Of a stretch of DNA of 64,000 bases, positions 9,368 to 18,156 are shown piece by piece (positions within the stretch are counted from its first letter, which is position 1; each line of letters begins with the position of its first letter). A program made the translations under genes and the position numbers. The notes under the pieces are model-generated. The model saw only the letters and a program-made list of their open reading frames with translations, was not told the origin of the DNA and made no database searches. Source of the stretch: Phyllobacterium chamaecytisi (lineage in GTDB: Bacteria; Pseudomonadota; Alphaproteobacteria; Rhizobiales; Rhizobiaceae); assembly GCF_020164455.1 (NCBI RefSeq), contig NZ_JAIQWW010000008.1:62001-126000 (forward strand), given 5' to 3'.

Positions 9368-10549
9368 ATGACGCATCATCCGGACAAGGTGGCGGCGGGC
9401 CTTTATCGATTTCTCGACGAGGCGATCGCACTTCGACGCGACCTTCATGTCCACCCTGAGCTCGGCTACGATGAACATCGCACCAGCCAGATCGTCGCCG
9501 ACAAGCTCAGCTCCTGGGGATATGACGTTGCCACTGGGATTGGCGGTACTGGCGTGGTTGGTACGTTGCGCAACGGTGACGGTTCAAAACGCCTTGGCAT
9601 TCGCGCGGATATGGATGCACTGCCGATCACTGAAACGACCGGCCTTTCCTATGCCAGCAGCACCCCGGGCCAGATGCACGCCTGCGGTCATGACGGCCAT
9701 ACAACCATCCTTTTGAACAGCGCCCGCTATCTCGCCGACACGCGAGATTTCACCGGCACTCTCAACCTCATCTTCCAGCCGGCGGAAGAGGGAGGCGCTG
9801 GTGCTCTCCGCATGATACGGGATGGCCTGTTTGAGCGTTTCCCCTGCGACGCCGTGTTTGGCCTGCACAACTGGCCGGGCGTAGCAACGGGGCAATTCGG
9901 TTTCATTGCAGGTCCCGCCATGGCATCGGTTGACAAGGTGACGATCCGTATCGTGGGGAAGGGCGGTCACGGAGCGCGTCCGCAGGAAACGGTCGATCCG
10001 GTTGTCGCCAGCGCTTCCCTGATCATGGCGTTGCAGAGCATCGTCGCACGCAACATCGACCCTTTGGACGCGGCGGTGATTACTGTCGGTACAATCCATG
10101 CGGGCATCGCGCCGAACGTCATTCCCAATAGTGTCGAACTCGAGCTGACGGTCCGGACCTTTCGCGAAGAAGTGCGTGAAAAGATCAAACACCGCATCAC
10201 GAACCTGTCCAAGGCACAGGCTGAGAGCTATGGAGCGACCGCCGAAATCGACTATCCGAGAGGCTATCCGGTGCTTGTCAACCACTCTGACGAGACGGAA
10301 TTCGCACGTCAGGTCGCCGTCACCCACTTTGGCGAAGAGAGAGTTGAGAGCAATTTCCGGCCGATTTCCGCAAGCGAGGATTTCGCCTTCATGCTGGAAG
10401 AGTTGCCTGGCAGCTACCTCTTCATAGGCAATGGCGACAGCGCGCCACTGCACAGCCCGCGTTATGACTTCAATGACGAGATCATCGCCCCGGCGTCCCG
10501 CTACTGGGTCAAGCTGGCAGAAGAATATCTTGCCAAGAATCCATCCTGA
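9368..10549 (+). CDS. M20-family amidohydrolase / N-acyl-amino-acid deacetylase
   Basis: The 393-residue protein has the M20D (hippurate hydrolase/IAA-amino-acid hydrolase) pattern: RRDLHVHPELGYDE near the start, the active-site region GIRADMDALPI, the metal motif MHACGHDGHTT, FQPAEEGGAGA with the catalytic Glu pair, and a late SASEDFAF. It is predicted to remove an N-acyl group from an amino acid with two metal ions. In the Bacillus yxe/ytm pathways the homologous enzymes (YxeP, SndA) release free cysteine after the monooxygenase step. It is packed between the monooxygenase and the GNAT. Confidence 0.9.
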   Translation: MTHHPDKVAAGLYRFLDEAIALRRDLHVHPELGYDEHRTSQIVADKLSSWGYDVATGIGGTGVVGTLRNGDGSKRLGIRADMDALPITETTGLSYASSTPGQMHACGHDGHTTILLNSARYLADTRDFTGTLNLIFQPAEEGGAGALRMIRDGLFERFPCDAVFGLHNWPGVATGQFGFIAGPAMASVDKVTIRIVGKGGHGARPQETVDPVVASASLIMALQSIVARNIDPLDAAVITVGTIHAGIAPNVIPNSVELELTVRTFREEVREKIKHRITNLSKAQAESYGATAEIDYPRGYPVLVNHSDETEFARQVAVTHFGEERVESNFRPISASEDFAFMLEELPGSYLFIGNGDSAPLHSPRYDFNDEIIAPASRYWVKLAEEYLAKNPS

Positions 10550-10573
10550 ATTGTGAAAGGAAACGAGACAATC

Positions 10574-11116
10574 ATGACTGATGTTTTCGTCTACACCATT
10601 CCCCATGACGAAAGGGCACGCCCCCTTATCGAGGCGTTGGTTGAAGAATACGAAAGCCGTTACGGCAACTACTTCGGCGAACCGGCACGCAATGAACTGA
10701 GCCGTTATCCAGCCGAATATTTTGCGCCGCCACACGGTTCATTCCTCCTGCTGTTGCGTGACGGATTGACCATCGGCGGCGGCGCGTTCAAGCGCTATGA
10801 TGAGCGAACAGCCGAACTGAAGCGCATCTGGACCCATGCTGATTTGCGCCAGCAGGGACTCGCACGGAAGGTTGTCTATGAGCTGGAGGCGCAGGCAGCA
10901 CGCCAAGGATATTCGCGCATTTATCTGACCACCGGATTCAGGCAGCCGGAGGCGACCCAGCTCTATCTGCGTTCGGGGTATACCGCGCTCTTTGACGTCG
11001 ATGTTGATCCGGAAGTCTATGGCCATCTGGCCTTCGAAAAAGACATCAGTAACCTTGCAGCCCAAACGTCATCGCAGGCCGGAGAAGCCGGTAAGCTTTC
11101 AACACATGCGGCTTGA
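10574..11116 (+). CDS. GNAT-family N-acetyltransferase
   Basis: The 180-residue GNAT fold shows an acetyl-CoA pyrophosphate loop region LRQQGLARKVVYELE (R/QxxGxA type), followed by YLTTGFRQPEATQLYLRSGY. I start at ATG 10574 because a purine-rich AAGGAAACGAG lies before it; the frame is also open from a GTG at 10553. In an organosulfur operon this enzyme is expected to N-acetylate the imported S-conjugate before oxidation, as SnaA or YxeL do. That is an inference from gene neighbours. Confidence 0.85.
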   Translation: MTDVFVYTIPHDERARPLIEALVEEYESRYGNYFGEPARNELSRYPAEYFAPPHGSFLLLLRDGLTIGGGAFKRYDERTAELKRIWTHADLRQQGLARKVVYELEAQAARQGYSRIYLTTGFRQPEATQLYLRSGYTALFDVDVDPEVYGHLAFEKDISNLAAQTSSQAGEAGKLSTHAA

Positions 11117-11343
11117 ATGGAGCAAAATACCGCAATCCTGACGCCAAACACGCCATGGGATTTAATACTCAAGAAGCAGCAATTTTTGCAACAATGCTTC
11201 CGATAAACCCCATGATACGCAGCATCTATCTTTGACTGTTTCTTCTAAACACTACTAAATCAGTCGAGTAAAATTATACCCGGAAAGTATCAGGCCAATC
11301 CGGGATAGCTCGATGACACGTATTGCGAAGAGGATCCAACAAC
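11117..11343. promoter_or_regulatory. Possible internal promoter region before transporter genes
   Basis: A 227-base AT-rich gap separates the enzyme genes from the transporter genes. A TTGACT hexamer at 11232-11237 could be a -35 box, but the matching -10 (CTAAAT at 11255-11260) is weak. Treat this as a candidate only. Confidence 0.25.
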
Positions 11344-13161
11344 ATGGCGATTGCGACAGATTATTCCGATGCTCATTCTCTGCCGCAATCTTCCAGCGGA
11401 AGTGAGGATTACACGCACTACAGGATTGTCAAGGCAAAGTACCCTGCGCGTTTCTTCGGAACACTTTTTGCAGCATTCGTCGCTTTCGTCACCTTGCAGT
11501 CTATACTCACTAACCCGAAGTGGGGCTGGGGCGTTTTTGCCGAGTGGTTTTTTGCTGCGCCCGTCTTGGCTGGCCTCGCCCGAACCCTTCTTCTGACCGC
11601 CTTGGCGACGGTGCTTGGCTTCGCGCTTGGCACGGCTCTGGCTCTGGCCCGGGTTTCGAAATCGCCACTGCTGGGCGGGCTTTCCTGGGCCTATATCTGG
11701 CTGCTTCGCTCCATCCCACTCATCGTCCTGCTATTAATACTCAATAACCTCGGCTACCTTTACGCGACCGTCCGGATCGGTGTTCCCTACACGGATATTC
11801 TCTTCGCCGAATATCCGACGATATCGATCTTGAGCCCCTTTGCGGCAGCCCTGATAGGACTCAGCCTTAACCAGGCCGCCTTCTCTTCGGAAATCATCCG
11901 GGGTGGGATCCTGTCGGTCGACCCGGGTCAACTCGAGGCAGCGGCGGCTCTCGGTCTCCCACGCAGGCGGCAGGCCTTCCGGATCGTCCTTCCTCAGGCG
12001 ATGCGCACCATCTTGCCGACAGGGTTCAACGAGATCATCAGTCTGGCCAAGGGCACGTCCATGGTCTACGTGCTCGCCCTGCCGGAACTCTTCTATACGG
12101 TGCAAGTGATCTATCGCCGTAACCTTGAAGTTGTGCCGTTGCTCATGGTCGCGACCGTCTGGTACCTGATCATCATGACGGTCCTTTCCGTCGGGCAATA
12201 TTATATCGAGCGATATTTTGCCAAAGGCGCGCTGCGCAATGCGCCGGTCTCGCTGTTTGGCCCTACGCTGCGCCGTCTGTTCGGTGCACCGATCCTGGCG
12301 CGGCCGCAAATCGCGCCTCCGTCTCTGGTCAATTCGCACGGCCAGCTTCCGCCACTACCGAAGACCGGCACGCAAAGGGAGACATTCGGGCAATGGCGCG
12401 CACCGGGATCGGTGAAAATCCACGGCGTGTCAAAAAGCTTTGGACAATTGAAGGTTCTGGACAATATCCGTCTCGATATCAAAGCCGGAAGTGTCACGGC
12501 AATTCTCGGTCCATCAGGCTCGGGCAAATCCACCCTCCTGCGTACGATCAACCATCTTGAGCGGGTGGATGATGGTTTTATCACTGTCGACGGTGAGCTG
12601 GTCGGATACCGCAAGAGTGGCAGGACACTTTATGAGCTGAAGGAGAAAGACATCCTGAAGCGCCGCGCCGAAGTCGGGATGGTGTTCCAGAGTTTCAATC
12701 TCTTTCCTCATCTGACTGTGCTTGAGAATATCATAGAAGCGCCGGTTTCGCTGAAGCGGCTGAGCCGTCCTGAAGCCATCAACCTTGCACGCGACCTGCT
12801 TGCCCGTGTCGGCCTCGGCGACAAGATCAACACCTATCCCCGGCAGCTTTCCGGCGGCCAGCAACAGCGTGTTGCCATTGCACGAGCGCTCGCGCTTCGT
12901 CCCAAAGTACTGTTGTTTGACGAGCCGACATCGGCACTCGATCCCGAGCTCGTCGGCGAGGTTCTGGATGTCATCAAGGAGCTCGCGCGCTCCGGCACGA
13001 CACTGATCATAGTGACACATGAAATCGGTTTTGCCCGCGAAGTTGCCGACACTGTCATCTTCATGGATGCCGGGAAGATCATTGAAACAGGCTCACCCGA
13101 TCAGATCCTGAACCGTCCCGCAAACACCCGGACTGCCGAGTTTCTGGCCAAAGTTCTCTGA
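11344..13161 (+). CDS. Fused polar-amino-acid ABC transporter permease + ATP-binding protein
   Basis: Two proteins that are usually separate are joined in 605 residues. Residues ~35-300 are a HisM/GlnP-type permease with several membrane helices and the coupling helix LEAAAALGLPRRRQAFRIVLPQ. After a linker, residues ~350-600 form a GlnQ-type ATPase with Walker A GPSGSGKST, signature LSGGQQQR and Walker B LLFDEPTSALD. ATG 11344 is preceded by AAGAGGA; an in-frame codon at 11323 is less likely. With the binding protein downstream it forms an importer for an amino-acid-like compound, presumably the substrate of the four upstream enzymes. Confidence 0.92.
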   Translation: MAIATDYSDAHSLPQSSSGSEDYTHYRIVKAKYPARFFGTLFAAFVAFVTLQSILTNPKWGWGVFAEWFFAAPVLAGLARTLLLTALATVLGFALGTALALARVSKSPLLGGLSWAYIWLLRSIPLIVLLLILNNLGYLYATVRIGVPYTDILFAEYPTISILSPFAAALIGLSLNQAAFSSEIIRGGILSVDPGQLEAAAALGLPRRRQAFRIVLPQAMRTILPTGFNEIISLAKGTSMVYVLALPELFYTVQVIYRRNLEVVPLLMVATVWYLIIMTVLSVGQYYIERYFAKGALRNAPVSLFGPTLRRLFGAPILARPQIAPPSLVNSHGQLPPLPKTGTQRETFGQWRAPGSVKIHGVSKSFGQLKVLDNIRLDIKAGSVTAILGPSGSGKSTLLRTINHLERVDDGFITVDGELVGYRKSGRTLYELKEKDILKRRAEVGMVFQSFNLFPHLTVLENIIEAPVSLKRLSRPEAINLARDLLARVGLGDKINTYPRQLSGGQQQRVAIARALALRPKVLLFDEPTSALDPELVGEVLDVIKELARSGTTLIIVTHEIGFAREVADTVIFMDAGKIIETGSPDQILNRPANTRTAEFLAKVL

Positions 13162-13317
13162 GCAAGGGAGCTGCGCCTTGAGCTCCCATACGAATTCCAG
13201 CCGCACGAATACCTACAGATTCTTTCCGGCTTCGTCGAACCTATTGCGCCGGAACTTGGCTGGAAACGACCACCAGACGTCAACCCAACACCCAATACTT
13301 TTGAAAAGGGGCCAAGC

Positions 13318-14253
13318 ATGACAAAGAGAATAGCACTGATATCGGCAATCGCCGGCGGTTTAATTGCCGCCACTGCGGGGCTGGGATACACGGCAAGCGA
13401 TGATTTCGACCTAAGTCCTCAGCAAAAGGATCGTGTCCGGGCGGAGAAAAGCGAAAAGGCGATCGAGGCCGTTTCGAAAGACTTCAAGTTTATCAGCGAT
13501 GGCAAGCTCACCATTGGTCTGAACCCGGGGAATCCTCCACTCAGCACCTATGCAACAGATGCGACGACGGTGGTTGGATATGATGTCGATCTCGCACAAC
13601 TGGTCGCAGATAGCCTCGGGCGCGAACTTGTTCTCGTTCCAGTCGCCTGGGCCGATTGGCCGCTTGGCTTGCAATCCGGGAAGTTCGATGCCGTCATTTC
13701 CAATGTGACGGTCACCGAGCAGCGCAAGGAGAAATTCGATTTCTCAACCTATCGCAAGGACGAGCTCGGCTTCTACGTCAAAGCCGATGGCCCCATCAAG
13801 TCGATCAAGGAGCCAAAGGATATCGCCGGTCTAAAAGTGATCACGGATCCGGGCACAAACCAAGAGAAAATCCTGCTTGCCTGGGACAAGCAGAATGTCG
13901 GCAATGGCTTGAAGCCGATCGAGGTGCAATATTACGATGACGAGGCGGTCAAATACCTCGCTATTGAATCTGGACGTGCCGATGCAGTTTTCAGCGTAAA
14001 TGCGACCCAGGCCTACAAAGCGAAGATCAATGGCAGGACCAGGCTCGTCGGCACGGTGAGCGGCGGCTGGCCGATCACGGCGGAGGTTGCCGTGACAACG
14101 CGGAAGGGAAGCGGTGCCGCCGACGGCATTACCGAAGCGCTCAATGAACTCATCGCCAACGGGAAATATAAGCAGGTTCTCGACCGCTGGAATCTCGGTT
14201 CCGAGGCAATTGACAAGGCTGCAACCAACCCTCCCGGACTGCCGAACAGCTGA
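13318..14253 (+). CDS. Family 3 amino-acid-type ABC transporter substrate-binding protein
   Basis: The 311-residue protein starts with a Sec-type signal (MTKR, then a hydrophobic stretch of about 17 residues). The mature chain has family-3 features: LTIGLNPGNPPLSTY, VVGYDVDLAQLVADSLG, GKFDAVISNVTVTEQRKEKFDFS and the late DERW-like KYKQVLDRWNL. It should bind the imported ligand in the periplasm and deliver it to the fused permease/ATPase. An AAAAGGGG ribosome site precedes ATG 13318. A 156-base gap separates it from the permease gene, and an intrinsic terminator follows. Confidence 0.9.
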   Translation: MTKRIALISAIAGGLIAATAGLGYTASDDFDLSPQQKDRVRAEKSEKAIEAVSKDFKFISDGKLTIGLNPGNPPLSTYATDATTVVGYDVDLAQLVADSLGRELVLVPVAWADWPLGLQSGKFDAVISNVTVTEQRKEKFDFSTYRKDELGFYVKADGPIKSIKEPKDIAGLKVITDPGTNQEKILLAWDKQNVGNGLKPIEVQYYDDEAVKYLAIESGRADAVFSVNATQAYKAKINGRTRLVGTVSGGWPITAEVAVTTRKGSGAADGITEALNELIANGKYKQVLDRWNLGSEAIDKAATNPPGLPNS

Positions 14254-14271
14254 TTTTCGTTTGCTCGGGAG

Positions 14272-14304
14272 AAGCCGCGCCCAAGATTTGGACGCGGCTT
14301 TTCA
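14272..14304 (+). terminator. Rho-independent terminator of the organosulfur operon
   Basis: An inverted repeat AAGCCGCG (14272-14279) / CGCGGCTT (14293-14300) forms a GC-rich stem and is followed by a short T-rich tail, 18 bases after the binding-protein stop. Confidence 0.7.
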
Positions 14305-14342
14305 TATTAAGAACAGTGTGCTGCGGCACCTGAAGCGAGGCT

Positions 14343-14893
14343 TTATTCGTATCTGATTTTGGGGCCGGACCTGGCCGACGACCAGTCCTTTAGGAAACCG
14401 ACGAGATGCAGAGAATGAAGCTCATGCCGGAGGCCCGCCCGGTCGACAGGGTGGGTTTCGATGGCAAGATTGCTGCCATGGTAGAGAAGTCCATCAAAAA
14501 CGTAGATGGTCTCGCTCGCATTGGCATTCATAGCAATGATGTAGAAAGCGCCGTACCGGTCGGATATGAAGTGATAGAATTTGGCTCCTGGGTCGGATCA
14601 TAGCGGGCGTTGAGATCGCCGATCGCCTCGGCGTGGCCGCCCGCCGGAAAATACTGGCCGTCGGAGGATGACGTTGTTTGATCGCCCCACAAGCTTGCCA
14701 GAGGCAATTGCCTCTGGGCGTTGACAAGAGTGCGCGACCGGGAACCTTTCTTGCGAATATGCCAGTCGTGCGAAGGAAGCTGATATATTATATACCGGTG
14801 AAACGTCCGCCATTCTGGTGAGAACGAGAGTTGATGCCGTTTGCCAGGATGTCGGTAAGGAGCGCAAGATTGTTGTCGGTCAGTAATGGCCAT
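14343..14893 (-). pseudogene. Tn3-family transposase (TnpA) internal remnant
   Basis: Read on the minus strand across several frames, this stretch gives Tn3 TnpA landmarks: NAQRQLPLASLWGDQTTSSSDGQ, FPAGGHAEAIGDLNARY, a VFDGLLYHGSNL-like stretch and LHSLHLVGF. These come from the DDE catalytic part. Several frameshifts and the loss of both ends show it is dead. The C-terminal part of a similar transposase is found at 22.8-23.0 kb on the opposite strand. Confidence 0.75.
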
Positions 14894-15036
14894 GCAGCTT
14901 GTGAAGGTTACACAAGCGCATCATTGGGATGCGTATCACAATATTAGGTACGTGTTGTACGAGAAACGCGCTCGCGGCGGATACCCAGCTGGTTCTGGGC
15001 TCGGCTGCGACCAGGAAATAGCGCACATGGCGAAAC
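14894..15036. other. Short spacer between Tn3 remnant and phnN
   Basis: No gene recognised. A phnM gene, often next to phnN in Hyphomicrobiales, is not present. Confidence 0.4.
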
Positions 15037-15639
15037 TCAATATGGTGCGCCTTCGTCTCGGACGGCTCCTCGCAGGGTCTCGCCAACTTGCGCGGTGAGC
15101 ACGGCAAGGAAGAAATCTGCGGCAATCTCCGGCAGACCGGAGTTGTCGATTTGCACAATATCAATACCTTCGACCGGATGTTGGTCGCCCCGGATCAAGC
15201 GCCGCCGGATGCTTTCCTGATTTTCGCGTCCCCGTTCGACCAAGCGCTTCGCCAATACCTCCATTGGCGCGGTGACGTTGACCACGAGCAGTTGCGAGTA
15301 TCGTCGCCGCGCTTCCGACAGAATGGCGCGGGAGCCATTGGCCACCACGACATCGCCGCGTTCCAGCCACACGTTGATTTGTGAGGGGATGCCATAGGAA
15401 AGGTCATGCGCCTGCCAGTGCAAGGCGAAGTGGCCATCGAGAACTCGCTGTTTGAAATTTTCCTGATCGACAGCTTCGTGGTCCTCGCCAGCACCGGCCG
15501 GCCGGCTGACAATGCGGCGCACGAAATGAATGCGCGGATCCGCCCGAAGCTGGTCGCGCGCATAGTCGAGGAGGGTGTCTTTCCCCGCGCCGCTGGGGCC
15601 GACGAGAAGAATAAGACGGCCAGGCGATTCCACGGGCAT
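15037..15639 (-). CDS. phnN: Ribose 1,5-bisphosphate phosphokinase PhnN
   Basis: The 200-residue P-loop kinase has Walker A VGPSGAGKDT near the start, RRIVSRPAGAGEDHEAV and LHWQAHDLSYGIP, all typical of PhnN. PhnN makes PRPP from ribose 1,5-bisphosphate at the end of the C-P lyase route. ATG 15639 overlaps the stop of the upstream DUF1045 gene; GTG 15642 is an alternative. It is the last survivor of a phn operon whose upstream part is cut off inside phnL, so C-P lyase activity cannot come from this locus alone. Confidence 0.9.
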   Translation of the reverse strand: MPVESPGRLILLVGPSGAGKDTLLDYARDQLRADPRIHFVRRIVSRPAGAGEDHEAVDQENFKQRVLDGHFALHWQAHDLSYGIPSQINVWLERGDVVVANGSRAILSEARRRYSQLLVVNVTAPMEVLAKRLVERGRENQESIRRRLIRGDQHPVEGIDIVQIDNSGLPEIAADFFLAVLTAQVGETLRGAVRDEGAPY

Positions 15640-16346
15640 CACACCGCCGCCCTGACAGTGGCTCCGGCCTTTAGCGCGAACTGCGAGCGAACAACGAAAT
15701 CGGCATTGCGGTGTTCCTGCACGAACAGCGACAGGGCATCAATCGAATAGTCTTCGGACAGATACGGCTCGAAGATCTCCTCCAGGCGGGCCCGCACTTC
15801 CGCGCGCTGTTTTTCCGGGATGCAGTTGGTCAAGGTCATATGAAAGCGGAACCGGTCGGAGACATAAGGGTAACCCCAACTGACGAGATTGGTCATCTCG
15901 ACGTCGTCGAGATGACAGCTCATGCGCCGCTTGAGGTCGTGTCCATCTATCGGTGCCCGGAACTGATCGAACTCCTCAACGACGCGCGACGCGAGGCCCC
16001 GCAGCGTTGGCCAAGGGTGGACCGGAACGAGAGCGAAGAAGCCGCCCAACAGGTCGATCCGCATGGGGCCGATCGGGCAGCCTGGCGTCTTTGCGGCAAA
16101 GCCGCGCAGAGACCGCTCAAGCGCTTCGACGGAGGTTCCTTCCTTCAGCCGAAACGGCGCCTTGATGGTTGCATGGAACCCATAGCGCCGAGGCTCGGAT
16201 ATGAAAGCGGCCTCTTCGGCATCAGAGGCGCCCGTACCGGGCGCGAATGCGTCGCGCCCAAGCCACGTCCTTGCTGCGACCGTCAACGGATGTTCCGGTG
16301 CCGGGGTGTAGTAGATTGCATAGCGGGATGTGAACGGTTCCGGCAT
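15639..16346 (-). CDS. DUF1045 family protein (2H-phosphoesterase-like), phosphonate-associated
   Basis: The 235-residue protein begins at ATG 16346, which overlaps the phnL stop. It has two short H-x-T motifs, FHATIKAPF and FHMTLTNC, spaced as in 2H phosphoesterases, with a YAIYYTP opening. DUF1045 genes regularly sit between phnL and phnN in alphaproteobacterial phn operons. The exact reaction is not established; a phosphoesterase acting on a ribosyl phosphate intermediate is a fair guess. The order phnL-DUF1045-phnN and the overlaps show one former operon. Confidence 0.85.
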   Translation of the reverse strand: MPEPFTSRYAIYYTPAPEHPLTVAARTWLGRDAFAPGTGASDAEEAAFISEPRRYGFHATIKAPFRLKEGTSVEALERSLRGFAAKTPGCPIGPMRIDLLGGFFALVPVHPWPTLRGLASRVVEEFDQFRAPIDGHDLKRRMSCHLDDVEMTNLVSWGYPYVSDRFRFHMTLTNCIPEKQRAEVRARLEEIFEPYLSEDYSIDALSLFVQEHRNADFVVRSQFALKAGATVRAAV

Positions 16347-16625
16347 CAGACCGCGACCTTCCGCTCCGCCCACTGAGGCAGCGCGTCGCTCGTCGAGGCA
16401 TTTCCGACCTCAAACAGCCTGTCGGCAACAGCATTGCGGACTTCCTCGTCGTGGAAAATACCCACGACCGCGGAGCCGCGCGCCTTGGCCTCATTGATCA
16501 GATCGATGACGGTCGCCCGGTTTACGGCGTCAAGTGATGCAGTCGGCTCGTCCAGCAGCAGGATCGGGTAGTCGACTATGAAGCCGCGGGCGATGTTGAC
16601 GCGCTGCTGCTCAGAGGCGGTGCAA
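16346..16625 (-). pseudogene. phnL: phnL, 5'-truncated
   Basis: The frame reads [20 protein letters not shown] then [12 protein letters not shown] and [17 protein letters not shown]. This is the signature/Walker B/H-loop end of PhnL, an ABC-type ATPase of the C-P lyase system. Homology stops abruptly just before the EQQ of the signature; the preceding SGG and the whole Walker A half are missing. The lost end abuts a truncated HIT gene, marking a recombination junction near 16,620. Confidence 0.85.
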
Positions 16626-16629
16626 CTCG

Positions 16630-16871
16630 CATTCGGCGCCAAGAAAATGAATGTCGCATTTTTTGGTAATTCTTTTGCCCACGTGCACTGGAACATCGTT
16701 CCACGTTACGGCACAGATCCGCTCCCGGAGGACTCGATCTGGACGCTGGATCGTAAAATGATCGAGTCGTATTTCCTCCCCAAGGAAGAGTTTTCAGAGG
16801 TGAAAGCCACGCTTCGCGACGTTCTTACGAAACTCTCCGAGCGAGATCAGTTTCCCGTCTCGTTCGATTAA
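16630..16871 (+). pseudogene. HIT-family hydrolase, 5'-truncated remnant
   Basis: The plus strand reads [20 protein letters not shown] then RYGTDP, the histidine-triad region of HIT-family nucleotide hydrolases. The N-terminal half is missing, and the triad reads HVHWN where HxHxH is expected, so the catalytic His may be lost. The fragment is fused back-to-back with truncated phnL. Confidence 0.65.
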
Positions 16872-16980
16872 ATCAGTCCGAAAAACGAGCCTTTGATCGT
16901 CACCAAAGCAGCGTCGGCTGCTGTCTTGCCTACTAGGCGTGATCAGACGAGGCGGTTCAGCGTTCCCAAGGATCACAGAA

Positions 16981-18156
16981 ATGAACAAGATATTTATAAA
17001 ACAGATTTCGAAGTCCTTTGGCGCGACGCCCGTCCTGCGCGACGTGTCGTTGTCAATCGCCGACGGTGAATTCCTGACCCTGCTGGGGGCGTCGGGCTGC
17101 GGGAAGTCGACGCTTTTGCGGATATTGGCCGGCCTTGAGCTACAGACCGGCGGGTCGGTGGCGATCGGCGAGCGGGTTGTGGACGGCGTGCGGCCGAAGC
17201 GGCGCGATGTAGCGATGGTGTTCCAGTCCTATGCGCTTTACCCGCATATGACGGTGCAGGACAACATGGCCTTGCCCTTGCGCATGCGCCGGCTGTCTTC
17301 CTGGCAGCGGTTGCCGCTCGCCGGCCGGTTCATGCCGGGAACGACTGCGACGACCGCCGAGATCGAACGGGACGTCACCCGCACCGCCAAGGCGCTCGGC
17401 ATCGGTCATCTGCTCGCCCGAAAGCCCGGCCAGCTGTCGGGCGGCCAGCGTCAGCGTGTCGCCGTCGGCCGCGCCATGGTCCGCCAGCCGGCCGTCTTTT
17501 TGATGGACGAGCCGCTCTCCAATCTCGACGCCATGCTTCGGGTGCAGATGCGCGCCGAGATCAAGGAACTGCACAACCGGCTCGGCGTCACCTTCGTCTA
17601 TGTCACCCACGACGAGTCCGAGGCGATGACCATGTCGGACCGGGTGGCGGTCATGCTCGACGGCGAACTCTTGCAGGTCGCCCCGCCGCAGGAGATCTAT
17701 GCTGATCCCGACGACCGGCGCGTCGCCGAATTCATCGGCTCGCCGAAGATCAACATGCTGGAGGCAAGGCTGCGCGACGGTGGCCTCGCCGATGCGGCCG
17801 GCACCAGCTTTGCCGTTGCCGCGAATGTCGCGCACGGCACGGCCTTGACGCTCGGCATCCGTCCGGAAGCCTTCCATCTCGTCGATGCCGGCGGCGCGAA
17901 TATCCTGACCGGCGCGGTGCGCTTGGTCGAGCATATGGGCTCTGACCTTTTCGTGCATCTCGATGTTCCGGGAACCGAGCATCCGCTCATCGCGCGGCTG
18001 CTGGCCGAACGCGCACCGCAGATCCTCACAGGCCAGACCCTGCATCTCGGCGTCAAGCCGGAGCGGCTCTTGCTGTTTGCCGCCGACGGCAAACGGCTTC
18101 GTCCGCATAACCATCGTAATGGAACCGTATTGCGGATGAGGGAGCTCGCGCAATGA
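16981..18156 (+). CDS. CUT1-type ABC importer ATP-binding protein (MalK/UgpC-like)
   Basis: The 391-residue ATPase has Walker A GASGCGKST, signature LSGGQRQR, Walker B FLMDEPLSNLD and a C-terminal TOBE-like regulatory domain (LGIRPEAFHLV, LGVKPERLLLF). ATG 16981 is chosen because AAGGA precedes it; the longer frame from 16939 adds a poor match. Its stop overlaps the next start by four bases. It powers the two-permease importer that follows. The family takes up sugars, polyols or glycerol phosphodiesters; the ligand here is unknown. Confidence 0.93.
   Translation: MNKIFIKQISKSFGATPVLRDVSLSIADGEFLTLLGASGCGKSTLLRILAGLELQTGGSVAIGERVVDGVRPKRRDVAMVFQSYALYPHMTVQDNMALPLRMRRLSSWQRLPLAGRFMPGTTATTAEIERDVTRTAKALGIGHLLARKPGQLSGGQRQRVAVGRAMVRQPAVFLMDEPLSNLDAMLRVQMRAEIKELHNRLGVTFVYVTHDESEAMTMSDRVAVMLDGELLQVAPPQEIYADPDDRRVAEFIGSPKINMLEARLRDGGLADAAGTSFAVAANVAHGTALTLGIRPEAFHLVDAGGANILTGAVRLVEHMGSDLFVHLDVPGTEHPLIARLLAERAPQILTGQTLHLGVKPERLLLFAADGKRLRPHNHRNGTVLRMRELAQ

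Noticed and set aside
9584-10735. 383-codon minus-strand frame across the M20 gene
   Set aside because: No recognisable domains, and it covers a well-supported plus-strand enzyme gene.
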